Positions 1 to 6,344 of a stretch of 9,007 nucleotides of DNA are shown here, in pieces; position 1 is the first letter of the stretch, and each line of letters starts with the position of its first letter. Origin of the DNA: CAYWHE01 sp964458125. Lineage in GTDB: Bacteria > Bacteroidota > Bacteroidia > AKYH767-A > OLB10. A program made the translations under genes and the position numbers. Where the stretch lies: NCBI GenBank assembly GCA_964458125.1, contig CAYWHE010000175.1:1-9007 (forward strand). Reading direction: 5' to 3'. The notes beneath the pieces were generated by a model. That model saw only the letters and a program-made list of their open reading frames with translations, was not told where the DNA came from and did not search any database.

Positions 1-467
1 TGGAGGAAGATATGGAGACCCTGAACGATTACGTGGAATTGGAAAAAATGCGCCTGGAGTATCCTCTCGATTTCCAGGTGAACATGGATGAAGCCCTGCA
101 GCCTGGGGATATCCTGGTACCGCCCCTGCTGATCCAGCCTGTTATCGAAAATGCCATCCTCCACGGCATCAAACCGAAAAAAGAAGAAGGACATATCCGG
201 GTAAACATCCGCAGCGAGGATAACCTGTTGACCATTGAGGTGCATGATGACGGAGTGGGCAGGAAGCCAGGAACGGAAAATACCGCCACCTCTTCCGGCC
301 GGAAATCATACGGCATCCCGCTTACCCGTGAAAGACTGGAATACCTCGGTAAATCAAAGAAAATGAAATCGTCTTATAAAATTACGGATATTTACGCTGA
401 CTCCGGTACTGATCAGTCCGGGACACGGGTAATACTCACCCTTCCCCTGCATCATGCCTTTGAATGA
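1..467 (+). CDS. LytS-type sensor histidine kinase, C-terminal part (5' truncated by window)
   Basis: This is the end of a membrane sensor kinase that would phosphorylate the response regulator encoded next. The reading frame is open to the window edge (first full codon at base 3), so the ATG at 12 is internal: the text after it, ETLNDYVELEKMRLEY, is the family stretch that normally follows the phosphoacceptor-His helix. The His itself, the sensor region and the membrane segments must lie upstream. Visible ATPase motifs are the N-box QPVIENAILHGI, the G1 box DDGVG, a G2-like GIPLTRERLEYL and the closing strand GTRVILTLPL. This order is typical of the His_kinase/HATPase pair of the LytS/YehU type. 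The stop overlaps the next start (ATGA), so the two are probably translationally coupled. The signal sensed cannot be inferred. Confidence 0.9.
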   Translation, partial: EEDMETLNDYVELEKMRLEYPLDFQVNMDEALQPGDILVPPLLIQPVIENAILHGIKPKKEEGHIRVNIRSEDNLLTIEVHDDGVGRKPGTENTATSSGRKSYGIPLTRERLEYLGKSKKMKSSYKITDIYADSGTDQSGTRVILTLPLHHAFE

Positions 468-1213
468 TGATACGCTGCATAATCATTGATGATGAAAAGC
501 AACACCGCGATTTCCTGCGTGATGCGCTAAAAACGCATTTCCGGGAAGCCGAATTGATAGCCGAAGCATCCTCGGTTATGGAAGGAATCCAGGCCGTCAA
601 CCAGCATACTTTTGATCTCCTGTTTCTCGATGTGCAGATGCCCCCGCTCACCGGCTTTGATGTACTGAAAGCCGTTGCCAACCGAGATTTCGAAGTGGTG
701 TTCACCACCTCCTTTGATTCATACGCCCTGGAAGCCATCAAGTTTTCCGCCCTGGATTACCTGCTGAAGCCTTACAGCCTGGAAGATCTCCGGCAGGCAC
801 TGGAACGATACCAGCACAAGGCGCAACAACTCCTGCAGGCGCAGAAAATCGACACGCTGCTGCACAATCTGAATCCCGACACCAAACGCAAACGCATCGG
901 CCTGAGCGATAAGAACGGAATTGCTTTCTATGAAATTGATGATATCATTTATGCCAAGTCAGAGAATGTTTACACGACTTTTTATTTTACCGGGCATGAA
1001 CCGGTAGTCACCTCCAAGCCCATCAGGGAATATGAAAAGGACCTTTCCGGTCATGGCTTTTTCCGCATTCATAACAGTTATATTGTGAACCTGGACCGCG
1101 TAAAAAAATACATCCGGGGTGACGGCGGACAGGTCGTGATGAGTGATCAGACCACCCTGGATGTGGCCCGTCAGAAAAAGGAATCTTTTCTCGAAAAGCT
1201 GGGTACGCTCTGA
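464..1213 (+). CDS. LytTR-family response regulator
   Basis: A 249-residue cytoplasmic transcription regulator. The receiver domain (about 1-120) has the acidic pair D9/D10, the phosphoacceptor D56 in FLDVQMP, T82 in FTTSFDSYALEAI and K102 in LLKPY, so it should be phosphorylatable. A linker of about 25 residues leads to a LytTR DNA-binding domain (about 145-245) with the usual IDDIIYAKSENVYTTFYF and FFRIHNSYIVNLDRV blocks. Length and order match the LytR/AlgR family. The start overlaps the kinase stop by four bases; a second ATG follows at once (467), so the exact first Met is uncertain by one residue. Targets are unknown. LytTR proteins usually bind paired direct repeats upstream of a few genes, and I saw no such repeat in the 123-base gap after the gene. 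Confidence 0.95.
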   Translation: MMIRCIIIDDEKQHRDFLRDALKTHFREAELIAEASSVMEGIQAVNQHTFDLLFLDVQMPPLTGFDVLKAVANRDFEVVFTTSFDSYALEAIKFSALDYLLKPYSLEDLRQALERYQHKAQQLLQAQKIDTLLHNLNPDTKRKRIGLSDKNGIAFYEIDDIIYAKSENVYTTFYFTGHEPVVTSKPIREYEKDLSGHGFFRIHNSYIVNLDRVKKYIRGDGGQVVMSDQTTLDVARQKKESFLEKLGTL

Positions 1214-1311
1214 ATGTTTCCTGAACCGGCGTTCCACCAGATTCCTTCGACTTTATAAAATCAAAGCGGCATATAACCCAGGTCATTCCGGCCACCGGAT
1301 GAGGCCTTTAT

Positions 1312-1333
1312 AATTGTTGTAATAAGAACAATT
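1312..1333. promoter_or_regulatory. Inverted repeat just upstream of the DUF2892 gene
   Basis: Perfect 7-base arms AATTGTT (1312-1318) and AACAATT (1327-1333) flank an 8-base spacer and end four bases before the ATG at 1337. The 22-base size and symmetry fit a dimeric repressor or activator site, or a small hairpin at the translation start. No factor can be named. The rest of the 1214-1336 gap holds only a weak CCGG-loop-CCGG hairpin near 1288-1298, without a T-run, so I do not call a terminator. Confidence 0.4.
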
Positions 1334-1336
1334 CGT

Positions 1337-1568
1337 ATGCACGCAAACATTGGAATGTTCGAACGCCTTGTCAGGATCTGGTTAGGGGTTATTATTGCCG
1401 GGATCGGCATCATATATGCAAGTCCCCTGGCGCTTCGGGCTGATCCCGTTTGTAACCGCCTATTTCGGCATTTGCCCTTTGTATTCCCTGTTCCGGAGTG
1501 CATTACCCCGCTGCAGGCAGAGGGAAATTCACCCTGAGAGATTAAAACAAACAAAAACGAGCATGTAA
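1337..1568 (+). pseudogene. DUF2892 (YgaP-type) small inner-membrane protein, frameshifted
   Basis: The first 30 residues, MHANIGMFERLVRIWLGVII and the following hydrophobic stretch, match the start of the DUF2892 family. After the CCCC run at 1424-1427 the frame is lost; uninterrupted translation gives an unrelated tail ending at 1537. Dropping one C restores a family-like second half beginning at TGG 1428: WRFGLIPFVTAYFGICPLYS, with the conserved CPLYSL block. That frame stays open to TAA 1566-1568 (76 residues). A second shift near the CC at 1492-1494 would give CPLYSLFGVH and a stop at 1543-1545 (68 residues, closer to the usual family length). The intact protein would have two membrane helices and an unknown role. 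The break may be real decay, a base-call error in a C run, or recoding. The family call is firmer than the pseudogene call. Confidence 0.7.
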
Positions 1569-1579
1569 GGGGTTTTTAG

Positions 1580-1588
1580 TATTTTCGC
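1580..1588 (+). promoter_or_regulatory. Possible Bacteroidota -7 box before the DoxX gene
   Basis: TATTTTCGC resembles the Bacteroidota -7 element (TAnnTTTG) with one mismatch. I found no TTG-type -33 element at the expected distance. If real, transcription would begin at or just after the first ATG (1592), which would favour the second ATG (1610) as the true start of the DoxX protein. Confidence 0.3.
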
Positions 1589-1591
1589 TTC

Positions 1592-2020
1592 ATGATTTAT
1601 GACACTGGTATGGAAATCAGCCATCCTGTTGCGCTTTTAGCCATCCGCCTGGTGGCTGGCATACTATTTTTTGCACAGGGTTATGATAAGCTTTTCGTAC
1701 TGGGCATTAGCCGGGTGAAGGAACCCTTTACGATTGCGTTTCAAAAAGCGCAAATCCCGGATGGTTTGCTCCGTGGTGCCATTACCATTTCAACCCTGAT
1801 CGAATTTATTTGTGGACTGTTGCTGGTAACAGGGTTGTTCCGGGATTATTCGGTTTACCTGTTATTGCTGAACCTGGTTGGTGTGGCTGCGGGATTTTGC
1901 CTGGTACAGCCGGTTTGGGATATGCAGCATTATTTTCCCCGCTTTGTATTATTGATCCTGATCCTGCTGCTTCCGCCCGAATGGGATGCCTGGAGACTGG
2001 ATAATATCCTCTTCCGGTAA
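1592..2020 (+). CDS. DoxX-family integral membrane protein
   Basis: A 142-residue inner-membrane protein with about four hydrophobic helices (roughly 11-32, 62-82, 86-105 and 115-129). The first carries the DoxX signature IRLVAGILFFAQGYDKLF, and the end has the WDMQHYFPRFVLLILILLLP block seen in Bacteroidota members. DoxX proteins are linked to quinone or thiosulfate-related redox processes in a few organisms, but most, including this type, have no proven reaction. The gene sits 23 bases after the broken DUF2892 gene on the same strand, so the two may be co-transcribed. I keep the longest start; ATG 1610 (MEISHPVALLAIRL) begins just ahead of the conserved region and is equally possible. It converges on the bactofilin gene with a 38-base gap, in which I see no clear terminator. 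Confidence 0.85.
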   Translation: MIYDTGMEISHPVALLAIRLVAGILFFAQGYDKLFVLGISRVKEPFTIAFQKAQIPDGLLRGAITISTLIEFICGLLLVTGLFRDYSVYLLLLNLVGVAAGFCLVQPVWDMQHYFPRFVLLILILLLPPEWDAWRLDNILFR

Positions 2021-2058
2021 TCCTGTAAGAAACATCACAAAAAGTATACGGAAACTAT

Positions 2059-2493
2059 TCAGGCTGTTTTTTCCTTCACCAGGTCCATGCTTGGCTTTTC
2101 TCCCAGTTTGATGTCTTTCACCAGCGGACCCATGTTGCAATTGCCGGTAAAACTGGCCCCGACCTCCACCACCAGTTTGGAGGTGTAGATGTCGCCGTTG
2201 ATCCGGGCCGTGGATTTCAGAAAAAGTGTTTCCGTCACCGCCAGGTTACCTTTTACCGTACCGGAAATATCGGCATTCTGACAAGTCACATTGCCATCCA
2301 CCGTTCCTGTGCTTCCGATAACGACCTTGGCTTTGGAATGGACGGCGCCGGTTATGCCGCCATCTACCCGGATATCTCCGTTGGAATGGACCTGGCCCTC
2401 AATGACCGTACCTGCGCCAATCAGGTTGATGGAGGCCGCCGGGTGATCGGCATGGCGTACACCCTGCGATTTGGATTTCATTTGCTCAAACAT
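2059..2493 (-). CDS. Bactofilin (polymer-forming cytoskeletal protein)
   Basis: A 144-residue cytoplasmic protein that should self-assemble into filaments without nucleotide. The core (about 20-122) is the bactofilin right-handed beta-helix: repeated short strands with regular glycine and hydrophobic positions, such as NLIGAGTVIEGQVHSNGDI, VVIGSTGTVDGNVTCQNADI and SGTVKGNLAVTETLFLKSTA. Short polar tails flank it, as usual. I start at ATG 2493 (MFEQMKSKSQ): the longer frame to 2523 would need a TTG start only about eight bases from the predicted transcription start and adds non-conserved residues. ATG 2481 is a second possibility. It lies downstream of porW on the same strand, 114 bases away, and the M23 peptidase is the divergent neighbour beyond porW. 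Elsewhere bactofilins recruit M23 endopeptidases, so a wall-shaping role is likely. Confidence 0.93.
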   Translation of the reverse strand: MFEQMKSKSQGVRHADHPAASINLIGAGTVIEGQVHSNGDIRVDGGITGAVHSKAKVVIGSTGTVDGNVTCQNADISGTVKGNLAVTETLFLKSTARINGDIYTSKLVVEVGASFTGNCNMGPLVKDIKLGEKPSMDLVKEKTA

Positions 2494-2537
2494 AACCGTA
2501 TTCGATTTGGGAAAAATTAACAACTTGATTATGAGGG

Positions 2538-2562
2538 CAAATATAAATAAATTAGTAACAAA
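2538..2562 (-). promoter_or_regulatory. Predicted Bacteroidota promoter of the bactofilin gene
   Basis: Read on the minus strand, TTTG (2559-2562) is followed after 13 bases by TATATTTG (2538-2545), a full match to the -7 consensus TAnnTTTG. The spacing is shorter than the usual 19 or so, so the -33 assignment is weak. The AT-rich surroundings and the position about 45 bases before ATG 2493 support a promoter of its own for the bactofilin. Confidence 0.5.
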
Positions 2563-2607
2563 TAATACTGAATACGCAGGTACAGATTACAAAAAAATGA
2601 CCTTGTC

Positions 2608-5262
2608 TTATTCCCGGGTATAATGTTGTCCGTAAAAGACCTGATAGCGCTGTACATCCCTGTCCTTAAACAGGATGGCGTAATTGGCATTGGAAATAAC
2701 AAACTGCCGGAAAGATCCCTGTTCCAGGCCGTCAAAAACCTGTTCATCCGTCATGAGACCGGTAAAATAAGTCAACGCATCATCGGCAGAAGGAAATTCT
2801 TTCACCAGCAGGTAAGGAGTGGAAGGATCAAGCATGGAGGAGGTTATCTTCAGGCCCATGGTGCTGAAATATTCATTGTTATAATTGGATACCTGAATTT
2901 TCAGCTTATTCAGGTCCACTGCTTTCCCGTCAAACAGAAGCATGAAATAATGAATCGAATCAACGGCATATACGTATTCCTCCGGTCCTTTGACGGTGTC
3001 CACTGTTGCGGGCGGTGGGCCTTCCGGCTTATGACCATTGATGTAGTCGAGAATTTCCTGGGCCCTGATTTTAACTGAATCCTGAGGATAGCGGATCACA
3101 ATATCGTTCAGGGAGGCCACAAATTTTTCAATGGGCTGGGTTTTGCCAATGGCCATGGCTTTCAGCAATTCAAATTTGGGCGCCAGCTTGTTACCCGGAA
3201 ACAGGGAGTCGGCCATGCTCTTCCGTTCAATCACATCCATATACTGCCTGTTGAGGTATTGCTTGTATGTGTTTTCGTAAAACACCTGCAGGATGGCGGT
3301 TTTATTTTGTTTCTCCTTAAAGTAATCCGGGTTTTTGATGATCTTGGCATATTCGGTGTCCCCATACTTGTCCAGAATGATGTTTTTATAATAATCGGCT
3401 TTGGCCGTATCATTCAGGGCCAGGTATATGCGGTTCAGGTTATAATAAACGGCTATTTTATATTTATTGTCGGGATAGCGCTGCAACAGGGTTTCAAAGG
3501 TTTTCGCAGCTTCGGTGTTATCGAGCAACTGTTCCTTGTAAATGATGCCCAGGTTATAATAGGCATCGATAATCCTGACATCCGATTCGGCTTTCTTCTC
3601 CGGACTGACCGGCAAAGCTTTCAGATAGGCTTCCTTGCGGAGAGAAGCTTTCAGGTTTGATATCGAATCCATGTAGGCCTGGTTGTCCTCTGCCAGGGTA
3701 TCGGTTTGCACCGTTTCCTCCTCGCCCGCCGAACCGGAAACTTTGGAACTTCTCCTCCAGTTATCTTCCAGCTTACGCTGTCCCCACTTTTTTAAAAACT
3801 CGGAATAGCCGAAGCTGATGGCAGCCTGGTTATAAAAATACCAGGATGACCCGCTTTGTTTGTTATAGGTATTCTGCTGTTGCCTGTCGGGCTGGTTATT
3901 GAACTGGGCTTCCTGCTGCTTGTTAATGATTTCGTTTTGTTTCTCTTCCTCTTCGAGCGCCTTTTTTCTTTCCTGGGCCTCCTGTTCCCTGGCAATAATT
4001 TCATCAATTTTAGCTTCCCTGCCTTTTTCATCCAGTGAGGCAATTCCCTGCAGGCTGTCTTCGGAGGCGATGACGTTCAGGTATTTGATGAGCTTCGACA
4101 GGCTGTTTTTCATATTTTCCACCGCATCGTAATCGGGGTAATCCCGGGGCAGGATGGCCATGGTGCTGTCGTAATAGGCCTGGGCCGGTTTATAGCGGGG
4201 CTTTTTAAAATAAATTTCTGCCAGGTTCAGGTAAGACAGGGCCTTCTGGTTGGTGTTGACGGTACTGGTTTCAACGGACTTATTCAGGAATCCGATGGCC
4301 TCATCGGTATTGTTTTCTTTCTGGGCTATCCCGGCAAGGGCATAATAAATCTGATCAAGGTAGTCGGCATTCTTGCCATCCTTCAGCATCTTGTTCAGTT
4401 GCTTTTTGATGGAAGCCGCATCGGGACTGCTCACATCAAAGGACCGGGCCCGGTTGATTTTGGCATTGAAGGCCATTTCGTAATCGGGATTGCCCCTGAC
4501 TACCTTCTGGTACATGGCAAAGGCTTTTTCAAAGTCCCCCTTTTCCTGATAAAGCTGGGCCAGGATATACGTATAGCGGTTGCGTGATTGCTTGTTTTTG
4601 GTGGTGGCTACAGCCTTGACCAGTTCATTGATGGCGTTGTCCTTATCCTTGTATTGCAGGTAGTAATCGGCATACACGGCATGAAAAAGCCCGCGGTGTC
4701 GGGCCGGCAGCTTGCCATCGTTGTTCATGAAATCCAGCAGGTAGCCGGCATCCGGGGTGCGGGCCAGCTGGATGTAACACTGCGCCAGCCAGATCAGGGC
4801 TTCGTACCGGCTGGGGTCGTCCTTCCACTCGGCGGCCACATACTGGAACGATTCAATGGCGGTATAAAAATCATGTTTGTAAAACTGGCATTTGCCGATC
4901 ACGAGCCAGTTCTCGTCAATCCATTTGCAGTGTTCCTTCCGTTTCACATAAATGGAATGCCGCTGGATGACCACCGAACTTTTCTTAATAGCCTCATCCA
5001 TATCCGGGAAAACGGATTTGGCCGACTGTTCATCGCTGTACCGGAAAATACTGAGGGTCCGGTCATACCGGTCCTTCTGCCCTTCGGCAAGGCTCTTAGC
5101 CCCGTTGTTCATACGCTCACGCGCATTGAAATAGCCGTTGTAATGCGCGGTCAGGTTGTGGTAGGCCCTGCTGACCATATTGTTTTTTCTGGTTTTGCAG
5201 GACGACAGCACCATGCCGGCCAACAGGATCAGCAGCAGGGGACGGAACAGGCGGTTTTTCAA
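2608..5262 (-). CDS. porW: PorW/SprE-like TPR lipoprotein of the type IX secretion system
   Basis: An 884-residue lipoprotein, close in size to known PorW/SprE. In the family it is an envelope lipoprotein that bridges the inner-membrane motor and the outer-membrane translocon of type IX secretion, and it is needed for gliding in gliding species. Residues 1-21 are a signal peptide with lipobox LSSC, so C22 would be lipidated; the next residues (KTRKNN) lack an acidic surface-export signal, which fits a periplasm-facing protein. Helical TPR-like repeats fill about 110-390. A charged, Glu/Gln-rich coiled coil lies at 421-470. Next comes the hallmark block SSWYFYNQAAISFG and FLKKWGQRKLEDNWRRS (473-506), then more TPR-like repeats (565-640) and a C-terminal domain (770-881) ending FVISNANYAILFKDRDVQRY. 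The start is TTG 5262; no in-frame ATG lies close upstream and the signal peptide begins exactly there. I recognise the family from memory; no alignment was run. Confidence 0.88.
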   Translation of the reverse strand: MKNRLFRPLLLILLAGMVLSSCKTRKNNMVSRAYHNLTAHYNGYFNARERMNNGAKSLAEGQKDRYDRTLSIFRYSDEQSAKSVFPDMDEAIKKSSVVIQRHSIYVKRKEHCKWIDENWLVIGKCQFYKHDFYTAIESFQYVAAEWKDDPSRYEALIWLAQCYIQLARTPDAGYLLDFMNNDGKLPARHRGLFHAVYADYYLQYKDKDNAINELVKAVATTKNKQSRNRYTYILAQLYQEKGDFEKAFAMYQKVVRGNPDYEMAFNAKINRARSFDVSSPDAASIKKQLNKMLKDGKNADYLDQIYYALAGIAQKENNTDEAIGFLNKSVETSTVNTNQKALSYLNLAEIYFKKPRYKPAQAYYDSTMAILPRDYPDYDAVENMKNSLSKLIKYLNVIASEDSLQGIASLDEKGREAKIDEIIAREQEAQERKKALEEEEKQNEIINKQQEAQFNNQPDRQQQNTYNKQSGSSWYFYNQAAISFGYSEFLKKWGQRKLEDNWRRSSKVSGSAGEEETVQTDTLAEDNQAYMDSISNLKASLRKEAYLKALPVSPEKKAESDVRIIDAYYNLGIIYKEQLLDNTEAAKTFETLLQRYPDNKYKIAVYYNLNRIYLALNDTAKADYYKNIILDKYGDTEYAKIIKNPDYFKEKQNKTAILQVFYENTYKQYLNRQYMDVIERKSMADSLFPGNKLAPKFELLKAMAIGKTQPIEKFVASLNDIVIRYPQDSVKIRAQEILDYINGHKPEGPPPATVDTVKGPEEYVYAVDSIHYFMLLFDGKAVDLNKLKIQVSNYNNEYFSTMGLKITSSMLDPSTPYLLVKEFPSADDALTYFTGLMTDEQVFDGLEQGSFRQFVISNANYAILFKDRDVQRYQVFYGQHYTRE

Positions 5263-5334
5263 TGAAGGTGGATTTGCAGGTGTCGGAATGTAGTTAACTG
5301 ATTCGATTGGTTTTTAGTATGCTTACCGGATGCA

Positions 5335-5348
5335 CAAATATCGTAAAA
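5335..5348 (-). promoter_or_regulatory. Promoter-like motif facing porW
   Basis: On the minus strand this reads TTTTACGATATTTG. It ends in a near -7 box (GATATTTG against TAnnTTTG) and lies 72 bases upstream of the porW start. The same 14-base pattern, with one difference, faces the M23 gene at 5395-5408. No clear -33 TTG was found. Confidence 0.45.
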
Positions 5349-5370
5349 AAAGCCCGATCATGAGCTTTTT
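5347..5370. repeat. Inverted repeat in the porW/M23 divergent region
   Basis: Arms AAAAAGC (5347-5353) and GCTTTTT (5364-5370) flank the 10-base loop CCGATCATGA, which itself contains the palindrome TCATGA. It lies between two outward-facing promoter-like motifs, so it could be an operator shared by both directions. As RNA it would be a weak hairpin with a T-run, but no gene ends here for it to terminate. Confidence 0.4.
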
Positions 5371-5394
5371 ACCATGAAATCCGAACATCATTAA

Positions 5395-5408
5395 TTTTAC
5401 GATCTTTG
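5395..5408 (+). promoter_or_regulatory. Promoter-like motif facing the M23-GH3 pair
   Basis: TTTTACGATCTTTG followed by CC, with GATCTTTG as a near match to the Bacteroidota -7 box. It predicts a leader of about 50 bases before ATG 5468. A purine-rich stretch, AGGGAGAG (5458-5465), precedes that start and is the best ribosome-site candidate in the window. Confidence 0.45.
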
Positions 5409-5467
5409 CCGGTACCCTTTTATACGCGCAAACTTAAAAAAAATTCAGGATAGTAAAAGGGAGAGCC

Positions 5468-6337
5468 ATGGCGGAAGAAAAGAAGCCCCGGAAAAGGATA
5501 TACCGCAAACTGCGCAATAAGTTCAGGCTGGTAGTGATGAATGATGAAACCTTTGAGGAAAAGATTTCCATTCGACTTTCCCCGCTGAACGTATTTGTTT
5601 TTTTCGGCACGCTCATCATCAGCCTCATCACCTTTACCATTTATATCATAGCCTTTACGCCGCTCCGGGAGTACATTCCAGGCTATGCCGATGTGAGCAT
5701 GAAACGCAGACTCATCTCCCTTTCCCTGAAAGCCGATTCCCTGGCTCAAACCGTCGGCAGCCAGGAACTTTACATGCGAAACCTGAACCAGGTGCTGGAA
5801 GGTAAAACAGAAAAGGACACCTCCTCCCAGCCGGCTGCCACTGTCCGTTTTGATACCATACGCGACCGGCTTTCCGCCGAGGATTCCATGCTCCGGCTGA
5901 AAATGGAAACCCGCGACAAGTTTGAACTGGCGCTCAATCCCGCCAAGGCCTTCTCTTCCAGCATCAGCAGCTTTTATTTCTTTACGCCCGTCAAGGGAAC
6001 AGTGGTCAATTCTTTTGATGCCCGGACCAAACACTTCGGCACCGATGTGGTTTCTTCTCCGGATGAAGCCATTAAAGCCACCCTGGACGGAACGGTGGTG
6101 ATGGCCGACTGGACCTCGGATGCCGGTTACGTGATTGGCGTCCAGCACAGCAACAACCTGTTTTCGGTTTATAAACACAACTCGGCACTGCTGAAAACCA
6201 CCGGGAGTTTCGTCAAGGCCGGTGAGGTGATTGCCTTTATCGGGAACAGCGGGGAGTTTACCACCGGGCCTCATCTCCACTTTGAACTCTGGTACAACGG
6301 GAACCCCTTAAATCCAGAAGATTACATGCCTTTCTAA
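5468..6337 (+). CDS. Membrane-anchored M23 metallopeptidase (peptidoglycan endopeptidase)
   Basis: A 289-residue protein predicted to cut peptide cross-links in the cell wall. A basic cytoplasmic tail (1-40, rich in KKPRKR and RKLRNKFR) precedes one transmembrane helix (about 41-63), with the remainder in the periplasm. A helical linker (about 78-160) leads to the LytM/M23 domain (about 170-286). The zinc site looks complete: H189 and D193 in HFGTD, and H271 in HLHFE; H237 (YKHNS) and H269 supply the catalytic histidines, with spacing like that of LytM. It should therefore be active rather than a LytM-like activator. It is divergent from porW, and the bactofilin lies beyond. GH3 follows after seven bases, probably in one transcript. 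The short cytoplasmic tail is where a bactofilin could bind, by analogy with LmdC-type peptidases; that is inference. Confidence 0.95.
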   Translation: MAEEKKPRKRIYRKLRNKFRLVVMNDETFEEKISIRLSPLNVFVFFGTLIISLITFTIYIIAFTPLREYIPGYADVSMKRRLISLSLKADSLAQTVGSQELYMRNLNQVLEGKTEKDTSSQPAATVRFDTIRDRLSAEDSMLRLKMETRDKFELALNPAKAFSSSISSFYFFTPVKGTVVNSFDARTKHFGTDVVSSPDEAIKATLDGTVVMADWTSDAGYVIGVQHSNNLFSVYKHNSALLKTTGSFVKAGEVIAFIGNSGEFTTGPHLHFELWYNGNPLNPEDYMPF

Positions 6338-6344
6338 CCTGTCT

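Noticed and set aside
12..14. ATG as a start of a short ATPase protein
   Set aside because: The frame is open upstream and the residues after the ATG are the middle of the LytS kinase domain, so this Met is internal.
2494..2523. Longer bactofilin start at TTG 2523
   Set aside because: It needs a TTG start, adds ten non-conserved residues and would leave almost no leader after the predicted promoter; ATG 2493 fits better.
3900..4020. Biased, repeat-like stretch inside porW
   Set aside because: It encodes the Glu/Gln-rich coiled coil of the protein; the bias is explained by the amino acids and no true DNA repeat was found.
4588..5265. 225-residue open frame on the + strand
   Set aside because: It lies wholly opposite the clear porW gene, has no recognisable domain, and its hydrophobic, Val/Ile/Gly-rich text is what antisense of this gene gives.
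5420..6280. 286-residue open frame on the minus strand
   Set aside because: It is antisense to the M23 gene, whose catalytic residues are all in place on the other strand. The product is low-complexity Gly/His/Lys-rich with no family resemblance.
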